This document shows, in pieces, positions 1-12,600 of a stretch of DNA of 64,000 nt; within the stretch, counting starts at the first letter, position 1; the number at the start of each line of letters is the position of its first letter. Under the pieces are notes generated by a model, which was given only the letters and a program-made list of their open reading frames with translations, made no database searches and had not been told where the DNA came from. The DNA is taken from positions 2,185,565 to 2,249,564 of the forward strand of contig NW_020653718.1 of the NCBI RefSeq assembly GCF_003589595.1. The letters run 5' to 3'. Origin of the DNA: Hyposmocoma kahamanoa (Eukaryota; Arthropoda; Insecta; Lepidoptera; Cosmopterigidae). The translations under genes and the position numbers were made by a program.

Positions 1-420
1 CGTTCATATTTTAGAATGACAAGAGATGAGTTTGAATATTTGCACAGGACTGAGCGAGTGGCACGAGTAATCGCTCGTCGCACTTACACACTCGCTTATA
101 GCCGTTACAGCCCGGCGACAAAACTATCGAAAATACACTCGCTTCCCGCTGATAGTTTATAGTTCTACTCGTTACTCGTTTCTCGTTCATCGTCGCCGGT
201 CGGACCACTGCCTAACACTTTCACAAAGTCTAATTATCTACTGTCAGTTACTAGCAACATTTCATAGACACTGGTGACGTTACACATTCGTCTTTCAAAT
301 CACTAACGGATAAAATTTTAATTGAACAATGTGAATAACTTTTTGCTATCAAAATTGCACATTGCATCCATTTGTTATAAAAAATATTATAGTTAAGAGT
401 CAATCGTAGTACTAATACGG

Positions 421-765
421 TTCATTTTGCTTGGGCTTTTGAGTGGCAGGGACTCAGGTTTTATTTCAGAATTTATTTTTTTACGAACGGAATTACAGCC
501 ATTTGAAAATGTATATCTGTGTGTACGTGTTCTATTTAGTTCAGTTGATATAAAAAAAAACAATGGTATATGTAGAGTACCTACTGAATACATATCTTGT
601 AAAATTTCGAGGTAATTTTGTGTTTTAAAAAAAAATTGTGTTTTGACACCGTTACCATACGGTGTTATATCCTCAATTTTACTACATATTTTTTCCAAAG
701 TGGTTGATTCAACACTCCCTGTTATGCGGAATCAACTAAAGCCATGAGGTTGTATAGCCTCTAAG
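421..765 (+). repeat. Interspersed repeat F
   Basis: Shared with 24,505-24,835 and, in two pieces, 47,225-47,425 and 48,040-48,135. Landmarks are GGGACTCAGGTTTTATTTCA, TTTCGAGGTAA and TTATGCGGAATCAACTAAAG. No ORF of note. Confidence 0.6.
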
Positions 766-1062
766 TGGAGAAATAAAATCATTGTTGCACATTATCAAAT
801 AAACTAGAGAGTACAACTGAGGCTGTCAGCGCAAAAGCTATGAAATGCATATAGAAGATAATGTGGGATTTAAAATTAGCCAAATTTATTTTACATAATA
901 GTAATCATAATATATGACGAATACATTATTATTTTATTTTTTATACATGAAAATAACATCCAAATATATAATAATTATTATTAGAAAAAAAATAACACCA
1001 CTTTTATGCTGATAGCCTCAATTGTATTGATTACTTTTGAATGTATTTGTAAACACACGCCT

Positions 1063-1500
1063 TAGTAACAATTGCTATTGTTATTGCATTATGGGCAGTG
1101 TGGTATATTTATTGTATCTTTATTTATAATTAGAAAGAAATTATAATTCGAAATATTTCATACCAAAAAAATTATAAGTATTGAGAAAATATGTATTTAG
1201 ATGGATGTGACAAAAGCTTTTGACTACATAGACCATGACGTTGTACTTGAGAAATTTTATCCATATGGTTTATGGAATAATACACATAGAATGATAAAAT
1301 CATAGTTATATTTAACAGACCTGAAATTACAGAAACGGAATAGTTTCCAAGGCTATACTGTATGGTGTCCCGCAAGGTAGTACTTTGGGACCATTGCTCT
1401 TCCTTATATATGTGTATATATTAGTGACACGCCTAAAGCACTCCATAATATTAACAGTTTTTATGTAGAAGACTGTACAATTATATATACCAAAGAAAAT
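1063..1500 (+). pseudogene. Degenerate LINE reverse-transcriptase fragment, copy A
   Basis: From 1201 the frame reads MDVTKAFDYIDHDVVLEKF, matching RT motif A (D-x-x-K-A-F-D). It continues, with stops and shifts, to a broken P-Q-G-S-x-L-G-P block near 1,365-1,395 and FYVEDCTIIYT (a Y-A-D-D relic) near 1,460. About 95% like the copy at 2380-2803 apart from a short indel near 1,135. Confidence 0.7.
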
Positions 1501-2196
1501 GGAATAATAACATCCTAAATTCGTTTGAATGGCTTCAAGAAAATAATTAAAAAATTGATTTTGAAGTGACATTAGTCATTGACATTTAAAGACAAATGTT
1601 TATACCCATATGGTTTTCGAGAGTTTCCCGTCTAGATCGCACTATTTGGGTCAACAACTGTTCCGGCATGGTATAAAACATTTAGTGTGGGATAGTAGAT
1701 TTGTGTTATGATTTTCGAGGTCTCCCCAAGTGGACCCAAATACATATCCAGATAATTATTCCATATATTTGGGTCTAGGAGGTATAAACGTAGGTATTTT
1801 GCGATTATTATTTATTATTACTATGGACTAGCTTTTTATATTGCGATTTACTAGGAATAAATCTCGCAGATATTTCAGAATAACCTTACATACTTTATGT
1901 TACCTTATGTCTTTTGTACAAATAGCTTGCGTAAAATATATGGTGATTGTTAAGTGTTCCATCACTTCATTACATGCCTAAGTCCGCCTATAATCTGGCC
2001 CTTGAAAACAACTTCACTATTTTCAACATTGGTTGACTTGAGACGGGCATTATGTATTATGTGTACTTGTATATTTAGTATAATATATACATATATTAGT
2101 GTAACAAACTAGTTGTTTTAAAACAGATGTTGCCACTGTGATTTAATTAAACAAAATGATTGTTGTTCATTTTTATCTTTTATTTTATTCATATTT

Positions 2197-2379
2197 ATAG
2201 TGCTAATATATAATGCTGTAACATTCTGTCGGTCTGCTGCATGGAGTCTATAACCGAAAATAGAGACGAAATTAAGGCCATCTATCACTGGAAACTCATC
2301 AGGCGAATGGGCTTCATTTCATTTTTAAGTATCAACTCTTGTTTGCGCTGAAATAGTACAGCGCCAACAACTGACCTGT
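2197..2379 (+). repeat. Interspersed repeat X, head only
   Basis: Shares GTGCTAATATA-AATGCTGTAA, GAAATAGAGACGAAATTAAG and GCCAACAACTGACCTGT with 2804-3320 and 22,150-22,600. It stops at ACCTGT where RT copy B begins. Confidence 0.7.
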
Positions 2380-2803
2380 TAGTAACAATTGCTATTGTTA
2401 TTGCATTATGGACAGTGTGGGATATTTATTGAATCTTTATTTATAATTAGAAATATTTCATACCAAAAAAATTATAAGTACTGAGTAAATATGTATTTAG
2501 ATGGATGTGACAAAAGCTTTTGACTACATAGACCATGACGTTGTACTTGAGAAATTTTATCCATATGGTTTATGGAATAATACACATAGAATGATAAAAT
2601 CATATTTATATTTAACAGACCTAAAATTACAGAAACGGAATAGTTTCCAAGGCTATACTGTATGGTGTCCCGCAAGGTAGTACTTTGGGACCATTGCTCT
2701 TCCTTATATATGTGTATATATTAATGACACGCCTAAAGCACTCCATAACATTAAGAGTTTTTATGTAGAAGACTGTACAATTATATATACCAAAGAAAAT
2801 GCA
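2380..2803 (+). pseudogene. Degenerate LINE reverse-transcriptase fragment, copy B
   Basis: Second copy of the fragment at 1063-1500, with the same order of MDVTKAFDYIDHD, broken PQGS block and FYVEDCTIIYT. It interrupts an interspersed repeat, the head of which appears on both sides (2197-2379 and 2804 onward). Confidence 0.7.
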
Positions 2804-3320
2804 CATTTACAGTGCTAATATACAATGCTGTAACATTCTGTCGGTCTGCTGCATCGAGTCTATAACCAGAAATAGAGACGAAATTAAGGCCATCCATCCC
2901 TGGCAACTCATCAGGCAAATGGGCTTTATTTCACTTTTAAGTATCAACTCTTGTTTGCGCTGAAATCACAAATTAGAAAACTGAAATAGGACAGCGCCAA
3001 CAAGTGACCTGTGTGTACGTCTCCGTATATCCGAAAATATTCTATATTTATTGTAATAAAGATAATATCTTTAACAGTGGGTGGCTGTTCCATTCGGTGG
3101 TGTGGCAAAAATAGCAAAACATCTAATTGCAAAACAAACGGAATCACATTTCATCGGTAATTAAATATTAAATATGTAATTTTTCAATTATCGCCCATTA
3201 TAGCAAAGTTCAAGTTAAACTGGTCGATTTGAAGTGAAACAATTGACGACACCCGTCAATTGTTTCGAATTCGGGCTGGCCAATCAGAGCGCAGTTGTCA
3301 CCGTAATGATTTGGCAGAAT
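2804..3320 (+). repeat. Interspersed repeat X, longer copy with hairpin
   Basis: Matches 22,150-22,600 over about 450 bp and a reversed piece at 57,237-57,360. Near its end is a perfect hairpin, GAAACAATTGACG, loop, CGTCAATTGTTTC (about 3,237-3,267). A second small piece lies at 3,340-3,395. Confidence 0.7.
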
Positions 3321-3511
3321 AGATTTCAAATAAATTAAATGACATATCGTCTCTATTTCTGGTTATATACTCGATGGTCTGTTGTAAAATTTCAAAGATC
3401 CATTTTACTACTGACAAGTCGCACATGAAGTTTAAAAAAACAACCATATGCCATTAAGTTACGGTCTAAAATAATTTGGTAAAATCAAAATGAAAATACA
3501 TTTAAATACGT

Positions 3512-3626
3512 TTAATATTTATCTATAATATAATTGAGTATAGCTTGAAGCCAGATGGCGGCAGCTCTTGCACCTGCGTCTTCGTCTTGAGTGTAAATAC
3601 TTGACACGTACGAAGCTCGGCCGGCT
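3512..3626 (-). CDS. TKFC: Triokinase last exon, 8 kb away beyond a LINE
   Basis: Acceptor ACTTCCAG; then AGRASYVSSIYTQDEDAGAR and AAAIWLQAILNYIIDKY followed by TAA. AGRASY is the conserved DhaL C-terminal motif (family: G-R-A-S-Y-I). The phase (AA|A) joins the exon ending at 11696 exactly. The distance is explained by the LINE plus mariner in the intron. The 3' UTR and poly(A) signal below 3512 were not resolved. Confidence 0.9.
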
Positions 3627-6600
3627 CTGGAAGTACATGACGTCATCCACATTATTAATAGACCTAAGATCTGCTGCCTCGACTTGGTAGAACATCGCCC
3701 AGAGGGCGTATTAATACCTTTTTAAAAACCATGTAAGTTCCACGCAATTCTTTTTACGCCCAAAAACTGACTGGATAAAATTCGTGTTACGACCATATTA
3801 GGACATACATATTTTTAGCCGACCACTCGCTGGTTATTTTGTGTATAACTGGGACTTGACTTAATGGATGAATATTTACCGGTAAGTTACGGTGTTATAT
3901 TTGTCACTTAGTAAGAGAAAAATAATAGGTACGTATTATTCATGTACGAAAATAAATAAAGACACTTTATAATAAAATCAATACACTATATTAAAATTTT
4001 TGTAAATAAGTTTTCAAACGACGTCAAATAAATTCTGACTTTGTAGTTTGTTGAAAACATGTCAATTTGCTAAGCCGGTATCTTTCATAAATTGTTGTGC
4101 ATGCATTTCAAACGGATCACTACGATCACGCAATCATTTTTGGATGTTTTCCGTATTATTATCGTGGGAAGCATCACTTTCGAGATAGTCAAACATTTCG
4201 TATTCATCCCACGTGATGAAACGATTGTCTAATAGCCAAATTAAGTTTGCTTCTTACAACGTCAATTATTGTGATATAACAAGATAAACCGTTCAATAAA
4301 AACCAAATTCCTGGAAAGAAGCACGTGGAAAACTCCGGAACAACAATCATCTTTATGTTTGAGGTACGCTTAGGAATAGCTACATTTAATATAACCTAAA
4401 AAGCTGATCGAAATCATAACGGCTGAAATATTTCAAAATATCAATACTGAAGTGGCGCCATCTATTGACAAGTAGCGACACTATCAAAATTAGTCAAAAA
4501 AGTTCCACCTGCTCCAGCTAGATGGCGTTAGTCTGCGAAAAATGTAGTAACTCAATAGAAAATAGAGAATTTCTTATATGTTCATCTTGCAAATTGACCT
4601 TTCACCTAGATTGTTGCAATGTATCAAGCAAAAGATTTTATTTAATGGAAAAAGAAAAAAGAGGAACGTGGAAGTGTAACAATTGCTTTGCTAAACAAAC
4701 ACCTCTCAGCGAAAATGTAACTGTACGTACTAAGTATAGAGCAGTAATATCCACAGAAAATTCATTTGAAGCTTTAGCCAGCTTATCTGGCAATGAGGAC
4801 AATAACGTTGACGATTACGATGATGATCTAGAACAGACGAGTTTCTTAACAACTAGTGAGCACAATAGGAGTTGTCCCGAAAGAACAATGATTTACGATA
4901 AAGCGGAAAAAATGGAAAAACTAATTTCAGAACTTCAAGAAAAACTACAGCAAGCAGATAATGAAATTGTTAACTTGTTATCCGAAAATTACACTTTGAA
5001 GGACAAAATCAAATCACAAGCTGTTATAATAAGCAGTCTTAAAAAAATAAGTGGCAGTACAGTACGAAATAATTCAATTAAAAATATAAGAAAGAGTAAA
5101 GCACAAAATCAGAGCTACATTAATCTAAGCGGGGATCAAACAAACTTAAACTTACAAAACACAAGTAACGATATTGGCACGACCATAGCAAATCATGTAC
5201 GCAACCATAAGCCAATGCATATTCCAACACCAATCGGCATGAGCACACCAACACCCCAGCCATCGACTTCTAGATTGCAGCCTTTGCCATCATCTGCACC
5301 TTATAAAACTAAAACTTTCACAACTCAACCCAAAAAGCCTATAATATATATATTTGGCGATGAACAAGTACGGGGACTATCTCAAAGCCTACTTAATTCC
5401 AGAAGAGGCAAGTGGAACGATGTATATGATGTGAGAGCAGTAGTAAAGCCTTATGCTTCTAGCTCTCAGATAGTAAATGACTTGACAAATATGACAAATG
5501 TTATAACGAAACACGATCTTATTGTTTTTTCGGTAGGGTGTAATGATAAGAATCCATTTACGCTACTGACAAACATATGCAATACATTACATAACTTCAG
5601 AGACAACGACATATTATTATTCAATATACGTAACAATAAACATTTGAACATAAACGCGTTAAATTACGATTTGGAAAAATTTACAAAAAATTATTCTAAT
5701 TGTACATTAATTAATATTAAAGATCAAAGGTTGTCCTGGAGTTCCATGGTGTTCAAACTAAATGTAGAAATTGACTTTTTGAATTATAGAAGAGAGTTTA
5801 TTGAGAGTGGGATTAAATCGCGTAAGTTACATAAACCTACTCCCACAGCAAACAGTAACAATAATGACACATTTTTTCGTCTGCAACGTAAATATTCAGA
5901 CTCAACCAACCTATAACTTTTCTCACCATACTATTCATGAAAATTCGATATGTAAAGCTCACCCTGACAATTTTGTAATTTTTAACCAGAACATACGAGG
6001 TCTTTGTAGTAAATTGGATCTTTTGGAGATTACATTTAAGGAATTATATGACGACGGCAAAGAGGTTGACATAATATGCTTGAGTGAAACCTTTGTAAAA
6101 AAAGGATCAGAACCTAACATTAAGCTCAGTAACTTTAAATTAGCGTCGAGCTATTGTCGAGAAAACAGTAAAGGAGGTACATGCATTTTAATACAAAATA
6201 TTTTAGACTTTAAACCCTTACCGGCCGTTTCGAAACTAGCTTCTAAACTATATTTCGAATGTTGTGGTGTAGAAATCGTGGGAATTGATCTTATTGTAGT
6301 AAACATATATAGAACTCCGGTTCATACAAAAACTTTCGTAGGTGTATTTCTTTATAAACTAAATAGTTTGCTTCAGTATTTGACCACTAAATATAAAAAT
6401 AAAAAAATCGTCATTTGTGGTGATTGGAACATCAATACATTGGAGAAAAATACAGCTTCTAAAGATCTCCTGAGCATTCTTCAAAATTATAATTTTAACG
6501 TTCACATTAATAAACCAACGAGGTTAAAATCATGTATTGACCTGATTGCCAGTAATATAAAATCAGTAAGGGCAGGCATACATACTTTGGCGCTCTCAGA

Positions 6601-9600
6601 CCACGAAACTGCGCAGACGATTACCTTAAGCATAGGGAAACGGAAAGCTATCACCACTTGGTATGAACAGCGGCGCGACTATAGCACCGAAAATATTAGG
6701 GGTTAAAGTATGAAATTGCCGTTTTATTGCAATAGGTTCTTTGAATTTTCATAGAATCTTCATGGTTTGAGGTTTTCGAATGAAACTTTTTTCAAATGGT
6801 TTCTGTGATTTTTTTTTTTTTGTAAATTTGAAACATTTGAATATCGACTTTCAATTGTTTTTGTTATTCAATTTAGACAAGAAAGATGGATACTGCGAAA
6901 ATTTGAGTGATTTTTGAATACGAGTTCCGACGCGGAACTAACGCGGCAGAAACAGCCCGCAATATCAATGCTGCGTTTGGAGAGGGGTCTACTAATGAAC
7001 GCACCGTGCGATTTTGGTTTAAACGCTTTCGTGATGGAAATTTCGACTTAAAGAACGAGCCACGAGGAAGACCGCCCACACAGGTGAATAACGATGAATT
7101 AAGAGAGATAGTGGAAGCCGATCCTAGTCAAACTACCCAGGAATTAGCGGCATGGTTTAACGTTACCTTACCCACAATATTGACTCACTTGCGTCAAATC
7201 AATAAAATAAAAAAATACGAAAAATGGGTGCCTCATGATTTGACTGATCTGCAGAAAGAAACGCGTGTTGAAACTTGTGTTGCCTTGTTGAACCGGTACA
7301 GAAATGAAGGAATATTGGATCGAATTGTAACATGTGATGAAAAGTGGATTTTTTATGATAACCGGAAAAGAAAAATGCAATGGCTGACCCCAGGTCAAAT
7401 GCCACAACAGTGTCCTAAAGCAAAACTTACCAATAAAAAGGTAATGGTAACTGTTTGGTGGTCTCAGCATGGTGTTATTCACTATAGTTTTCTCCGATCT
7501 GGTCAAGCAATAACGGCAGATGTCTATTGTGCCGAACTCCGAACCATGTTGACAAAACTAGCAGTAAAACAGCCCCAACTCATGAATCGATCTTCACCAT
7601 TATTGCTCCACGACAACGCGAGACCTCACACAGCACGAGAAACCATTTTGACCCTTCAGGAACTGCAGTTAGAAACCATTCGTCATCCTCCGTATTCACC
7701 AGACCTTGCTCCAACGGACTACCATTTTTTCGTGATTTGGACAATTATCTACGTGACAAGAAGTTTTCTTCCCAGGAGGCAGTACAAAAATGCTTTCACA
7801 CAGTTTGTGCAGTCTAGATCGTCGGAGTTCTATCGCAAAGGCATTAATAACCTTCCCATTAGATGGCAGCAATGTATAGATAATAATGGCAACTATTTTG
7901 ATTAAATAAATTTGTTAAAAATTTTAAAAATAAACAATTTAGATTTTCAGTACAAATCGGCAATTTCATACTTTAACCCCTATTATAAAGAAGTTCTGCG
8001 AATGTGTTTCGGCACTTTCCTTTTCTGAAGTTTTAGACTCGGACAATTTAACTCTGGCTTTCGACTACTTTTATGACTTAATATGTCTATTTTACGAGCT
8101 CTGTTTTCCAATATTAAGAATTAAAATGAACAACAGGCGTAAAAAAATACTCTGGCTCACAAAAGGTCTTAAAAAATGTTGCAAAACAAAAAGATTACTA
8201 TATTTAAAACAAAGAACATCAGCAACTAACAAACAAAAAAACGTAAATAACTTTAGAACATATAATAGTATCTAAAAAAGTGTATTTCGATTGCTCGTAA
8301 AATAAATAATAATATTTACATACAGAATAATAAAAACAAATGTAAAGCGACATGGAATACCATTTCATCTACAATATCTAATAACATCCACAATAATGAC
8401 ATTAAACAGATACGACATAATGATAAGACATACTCAAATCCAGTAGACATTTGTAATATTTTTAATGATTATTTTATAAAGTTGACAAACAAAGATAACT
8501 TGACCCAAAACCAATTGACATTTACACATAATTCACTTAATAAAAATTCTCATACAATATTTTTGAAACCGGTAAACGAAAAGGAAATTTATAATATAAT
8601 TATGTCTTTAAAAAACACAAAATCCAGTGGTTACGACAGTATAACTACAAAAATGCTTAAGTTGAGCGCCCCTTATATCTGTTATCCACTTGCACACATA
8701 ATAAATTTATCCTTTGCCGAAGGTCTTTTTCCAGAACAATTAAAAACTTGTGTTGTCAAACCCCTTTTTAAGAAAGGCGATAAAGAGACCCCCAGTAATT
8801 ATAGGCCAATTACATTAATCCCTACTCTATCCAAAATATTTGAAAGAGCTCTACATACCAGACTCAACTCATTTTTGGACAAACATAAAATTTTAAACCA
8901 TTCTCAATTTGGATTTCGAAAACACAGCTCAACAACTCTTGCATGTTTTGAATTCTCGCGCATTATAACGGAAAGCATGAACGTCTCAACGCCTGTGATG
9001 TCAGTTTTTCTGGATATGAGTAAAGCCTTCGACTTTGTCAATCATTCCAAACTCTTACAAAAGCTTGACTTTTACGGTATTCGGGGAACAGCCATTCATT
9101 GGTTAGAAAGCTACTTAAAAAATAGAACACAATACACAGAAATAGACGGACTCAGAAAAAACAAATATAATAGCATAATAAAAAAACAAACCTTTAGATC
9201 ACACGGTAAAACAACTAATGCTGGAATTCCCCAAGGTAGCGTCCTAGGTCCATTATTGTTCCTTCTGTACGTTAACGACCTTCCACATGCTATTGATCAC
9301 AATTGTATACAATTTGCCGACGATACAACACTTGTAATAAAATGCGAAAACAAATCGACATTCAACATGGACATAAATAAAGCATTTTCAGATGTAATGA
9401 ATTGGATGGAAAATAATGACTTGAAAATTAATCTAAGTAAAACTAAAGTTATGACATTTAGATCATACAACTCAAATCCCATTCCAATACAAATTCAATA
9501 TAATTCGGTTACTTTGGACAATGTAGACGCATTTAAATTTCTCGGGCTGACCATCGATAAGCATCTAAATTGGAAGGAACATATCGATCAAATATGTGCA

Positions 9601-12600
9601 AAACTAAATAGATTTGTTTACGCTCTCCGAAGGTTAAGGCAAACCGTCTCTCAGGAAGCTGCACTAACGGCCTATCACGGCTACGTTTCATCTGTGCTTA
9701 GTTACGGTATCGTATTATGGGGCAACTCAGTAGCTCTAGAAAAAGCCTTCAAGGTGCAGAAGAAATGTATTCGGGCGATCTGCGGAGCGTGGTCAAATGA
9801 TAGTTGTAAACCTTTGTTCCAAAACTTAAACATACTGCCTTTGCCATGCATGTACATTAAGGATATATGTATATTCGTAAAGAATCACCCTCAACATTAT
9901 AAAACGCTCGGTCAAATCACTCAAAGACAAACAAGACGTAAAATTATGCACCAATTGTTTAAACCTCGCTGCCATAAAGGAATATATGAGAATAACTCGT
10001 TCAACATGTCTATACAAATATTTAATCATTTACCATGGGATATTAAGTTACTACAAGGACCTAAATTTAAATCACAATTGACAAAATGGCTTTTGACACA
10101 TTGCTTTTATAGTAATAAGCAATATTTAGATTGTGCTACAAGTAATGGTCATTAATATAAATTGACATATTTTTAATAAGTTTTTAAAGTATGTAGTAAT
10201 AATAGAGACCTGTTTAAATTTTATAATATTTGCACACCTGCTTGCAGGTTGAGTACACTGTACCTATTCAAAATCAAGATCTGTAATATACTGTATTCTG
10301 GCAAATAAATATATTCTATTCTATTCTATATTCTATTCTAAAAATATATAAACTCAAAATTGTAATAATTATTATACAATTATACAAAAAACAATTCAAT
10401 AAAAGCTACAACAAGACACTATGCTGAATGGTTTATTGCTGTTACTTTTGGACAGATCAAACGTGAACAAAATGTCAAAATAACGTTTGTAATACGATAT
10501 TGCCAGCCAAACTTCGTTCAGAAGACAGCCTAGTGTCACGTGACCGTTGACGGGCTGGTATTACTAGTTCATAATATAAAATTACAAGCCAGTTTACGGC
10601 ATAAACTGCGTGGAAAAAAGAGTTCGTATGAGGCCCCCTAGTCACAGGTTGGAAACCTCGAAGGAATTTATTATAACAATTATTGATCAATTTGATTTAA
10701 AGACTGCCTATCCTCCCTAATATCAACGTGGAATCTTATATTGAATAATTTTAATTTTTCTATAATTAAGTTTTTATTGAATGTCAGGATGTGTCACCAC
10801 CACGATATTCAATTATTTTTTTGTGAAATTACTCCACTACTTACTCCACATCCTTGCATTTAATAAAACTTGATTATATTTTTTTATTACAAAAAGCCGT
10901 TCTCAAAAATTTGCTTATCGGCTTTTTATTGGAATTACACCTATTTGCTTAGTTTTATTGAAATCGATTAACAGAACGTGCACGAAACCGGATTCATCCC
11001 CTAGTTTGCTACCCTTAGAAGTGGAATATTTTCATCAAATTTAAATGGGACCAATACTGAGGTACCCTCTTTCCAACAAAACAAAAAGCATCAAAATCGG
11101 TTCACTAATGCTGTAACAGTCACGTCGTAACATACATAGAAAAAAAAAATACAATCGAATTGAGAACGTCCTCCTTTTTGAAGTCGGTTAAGAAATAAAC
11201 TTTTTTAAATTTAGAAGCAGATAAAATATGTCGATATATACTGAGAAATAATACGACATTGAGGAACCCGCTTGCCAGCATATTTTCGGCAGCGCGCCGT
11301 TTTGAACAGCGGGTAGGAGCGGGTACGTCGTCGATAAACTCTCTTGGGTACTTACATTGTATTTAACGTTTTGCACACATTCAAAATAGTGACAGTGTTA
11401 CAGCTTGAAGAAGCATTCGTCTATTAAAAAAGTGTTAGCATTCCAAACTTAGTATGGTGTATTTTTCTCAATATTTTGTAATTTACCGACTAAAGGAATT
11501 TGGCTTGATTTTTTTAAATTTGCTATGAATATTTCTTATAATGAAGATCCTAAATTGAGCATACATATGTACCTACTCCACTAGAGGTCGAATCAGACTA
11601 ATGTATAAGTAAAGATACGTTGATAGACGAGAGAAGTCAGCGGCAGTAGTCATGACCGAACCCTTTGGCAACGATGGAGTCCATTATGTACTTACTTGGC
11701 AGTCATATTAGCTGTAGCCTTAGCTCCTTTATCAGCTGCCTCGACAGTCTTCTTGAGTGTCGTTTTAATATCACCCTTCATGTTCTCTTTGTAGACAACA
11801 GATGCTGGGTATAACGTGTCCAACTGCAAATCCAACAAGGATAAATGGAAAACGTTGAATTAAATTAGCCCTTCTTCTTCGATCTTACGAGAGCCATAAT
11901 ACGACAAGATATTGTGTACCTTGTTACCATGTTAATAAATATCCATCACGATTAGAATCTTGTAACGGAAAATAAATAAAAATGTCACAGGACGGAGGTT
12001 TATATTTTGGCAACAAAACAATTCATAATTATTGATGCGTATTTCTGCCGCCGGGAATGTGAGCATTACTGCGCTCGGATTTTGAAAGATAAGGGCACTG
12101 CTGAAGTTACATGAGACTTGTTAACTTATATCTGTGCCTCTTAGATCTTTACGATTTAAAGCTCTATGTAGCACTGCAGCTTTTGTAGATAGGCGTGTCG
12201 CTTACAATCAAACGCACGACTCACTCGTCCCGTTACTTGGTAAAATAAAAATAAGTTGGCAGTTAGTTACAATAATATTTTTTTATACTACCATAGTTCT
12301 GTCACCCGGCTCCGCTCCACCATATTTTGTAATAGCCTCCATTGCCCCCTGCCACGCCGTTAACCAAGCGCTGGCATCGTTTGATTTGGCACTAAAATAA
12401 ATAAGTTTTATGTAAGTTTTTGTTCTATAATGTTACTAAATTTTCACGCTCTATTACGATGAACATAGTTATGAAAACTGCACGTCGAAGATGAAAGATC
12501 TCCCCACCTTAAATTGTACCAGCGCGTGGTGATCAAAACTTTTATCACTATTGTGGAGACAGTGGAAAGTATATGGTTTGATGATTTATATTGTCTACAC

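Larger units (their letters stand above)
5864..10155 (+). pseudogene. LINE ORF2: endonuclease and reverse transcriptase, disrupted
   Basis: The frame from ATG 5864 overlaps the ORF1 end by about 50 bp. The N-terminal AP-like endonuclease shows FNQNIRGLCSKLD, CLSETFV, VICGDWNIN and LALSDHE. The frame is cut at 6697 by the mariner and resumes in phase at 7983. A stop (TAA at about 8,272) and frameshift near 8,290 break it again; then an open frame runs from about 8,304 to 10,155. RT motifs: SGYDSITTKMLK, NYRPITLIPTLSKIFER, FGFRKHSSTT, FLDMSKAFDFV, GIPQGSVLGPLLFLLYVNDL and FADDTTLV (F-A-D-D rather than Y-A-D-D). Not functional as it stands. Confidence 0.88.
4522..10341 (+). mobile_element. CR1/Jockey-superfamily LINE, interrupted by a mariner
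   Basis: Two overlapping ORFs are followed by a short 3' UTR and an (ATTCT)n tail at about 10,312-10,341, typical of CR1-group LINEs. It lies in the last triokinase intron, antisense to the gene. Without the 1282-bp mariner the element is about 4.5 kb. The 5' boundary is uncertain and is set at the ORF1 start; no target-site duplication was found. Confidence 0.88.

Noticed and set aside
11694..11696. TAA as the triokinase stop codon after ATANMTAK
   Set aside because: It overlaps a strong GTAAGTAC donor, and the missing AGRASY tail is found in phase at 3,626.
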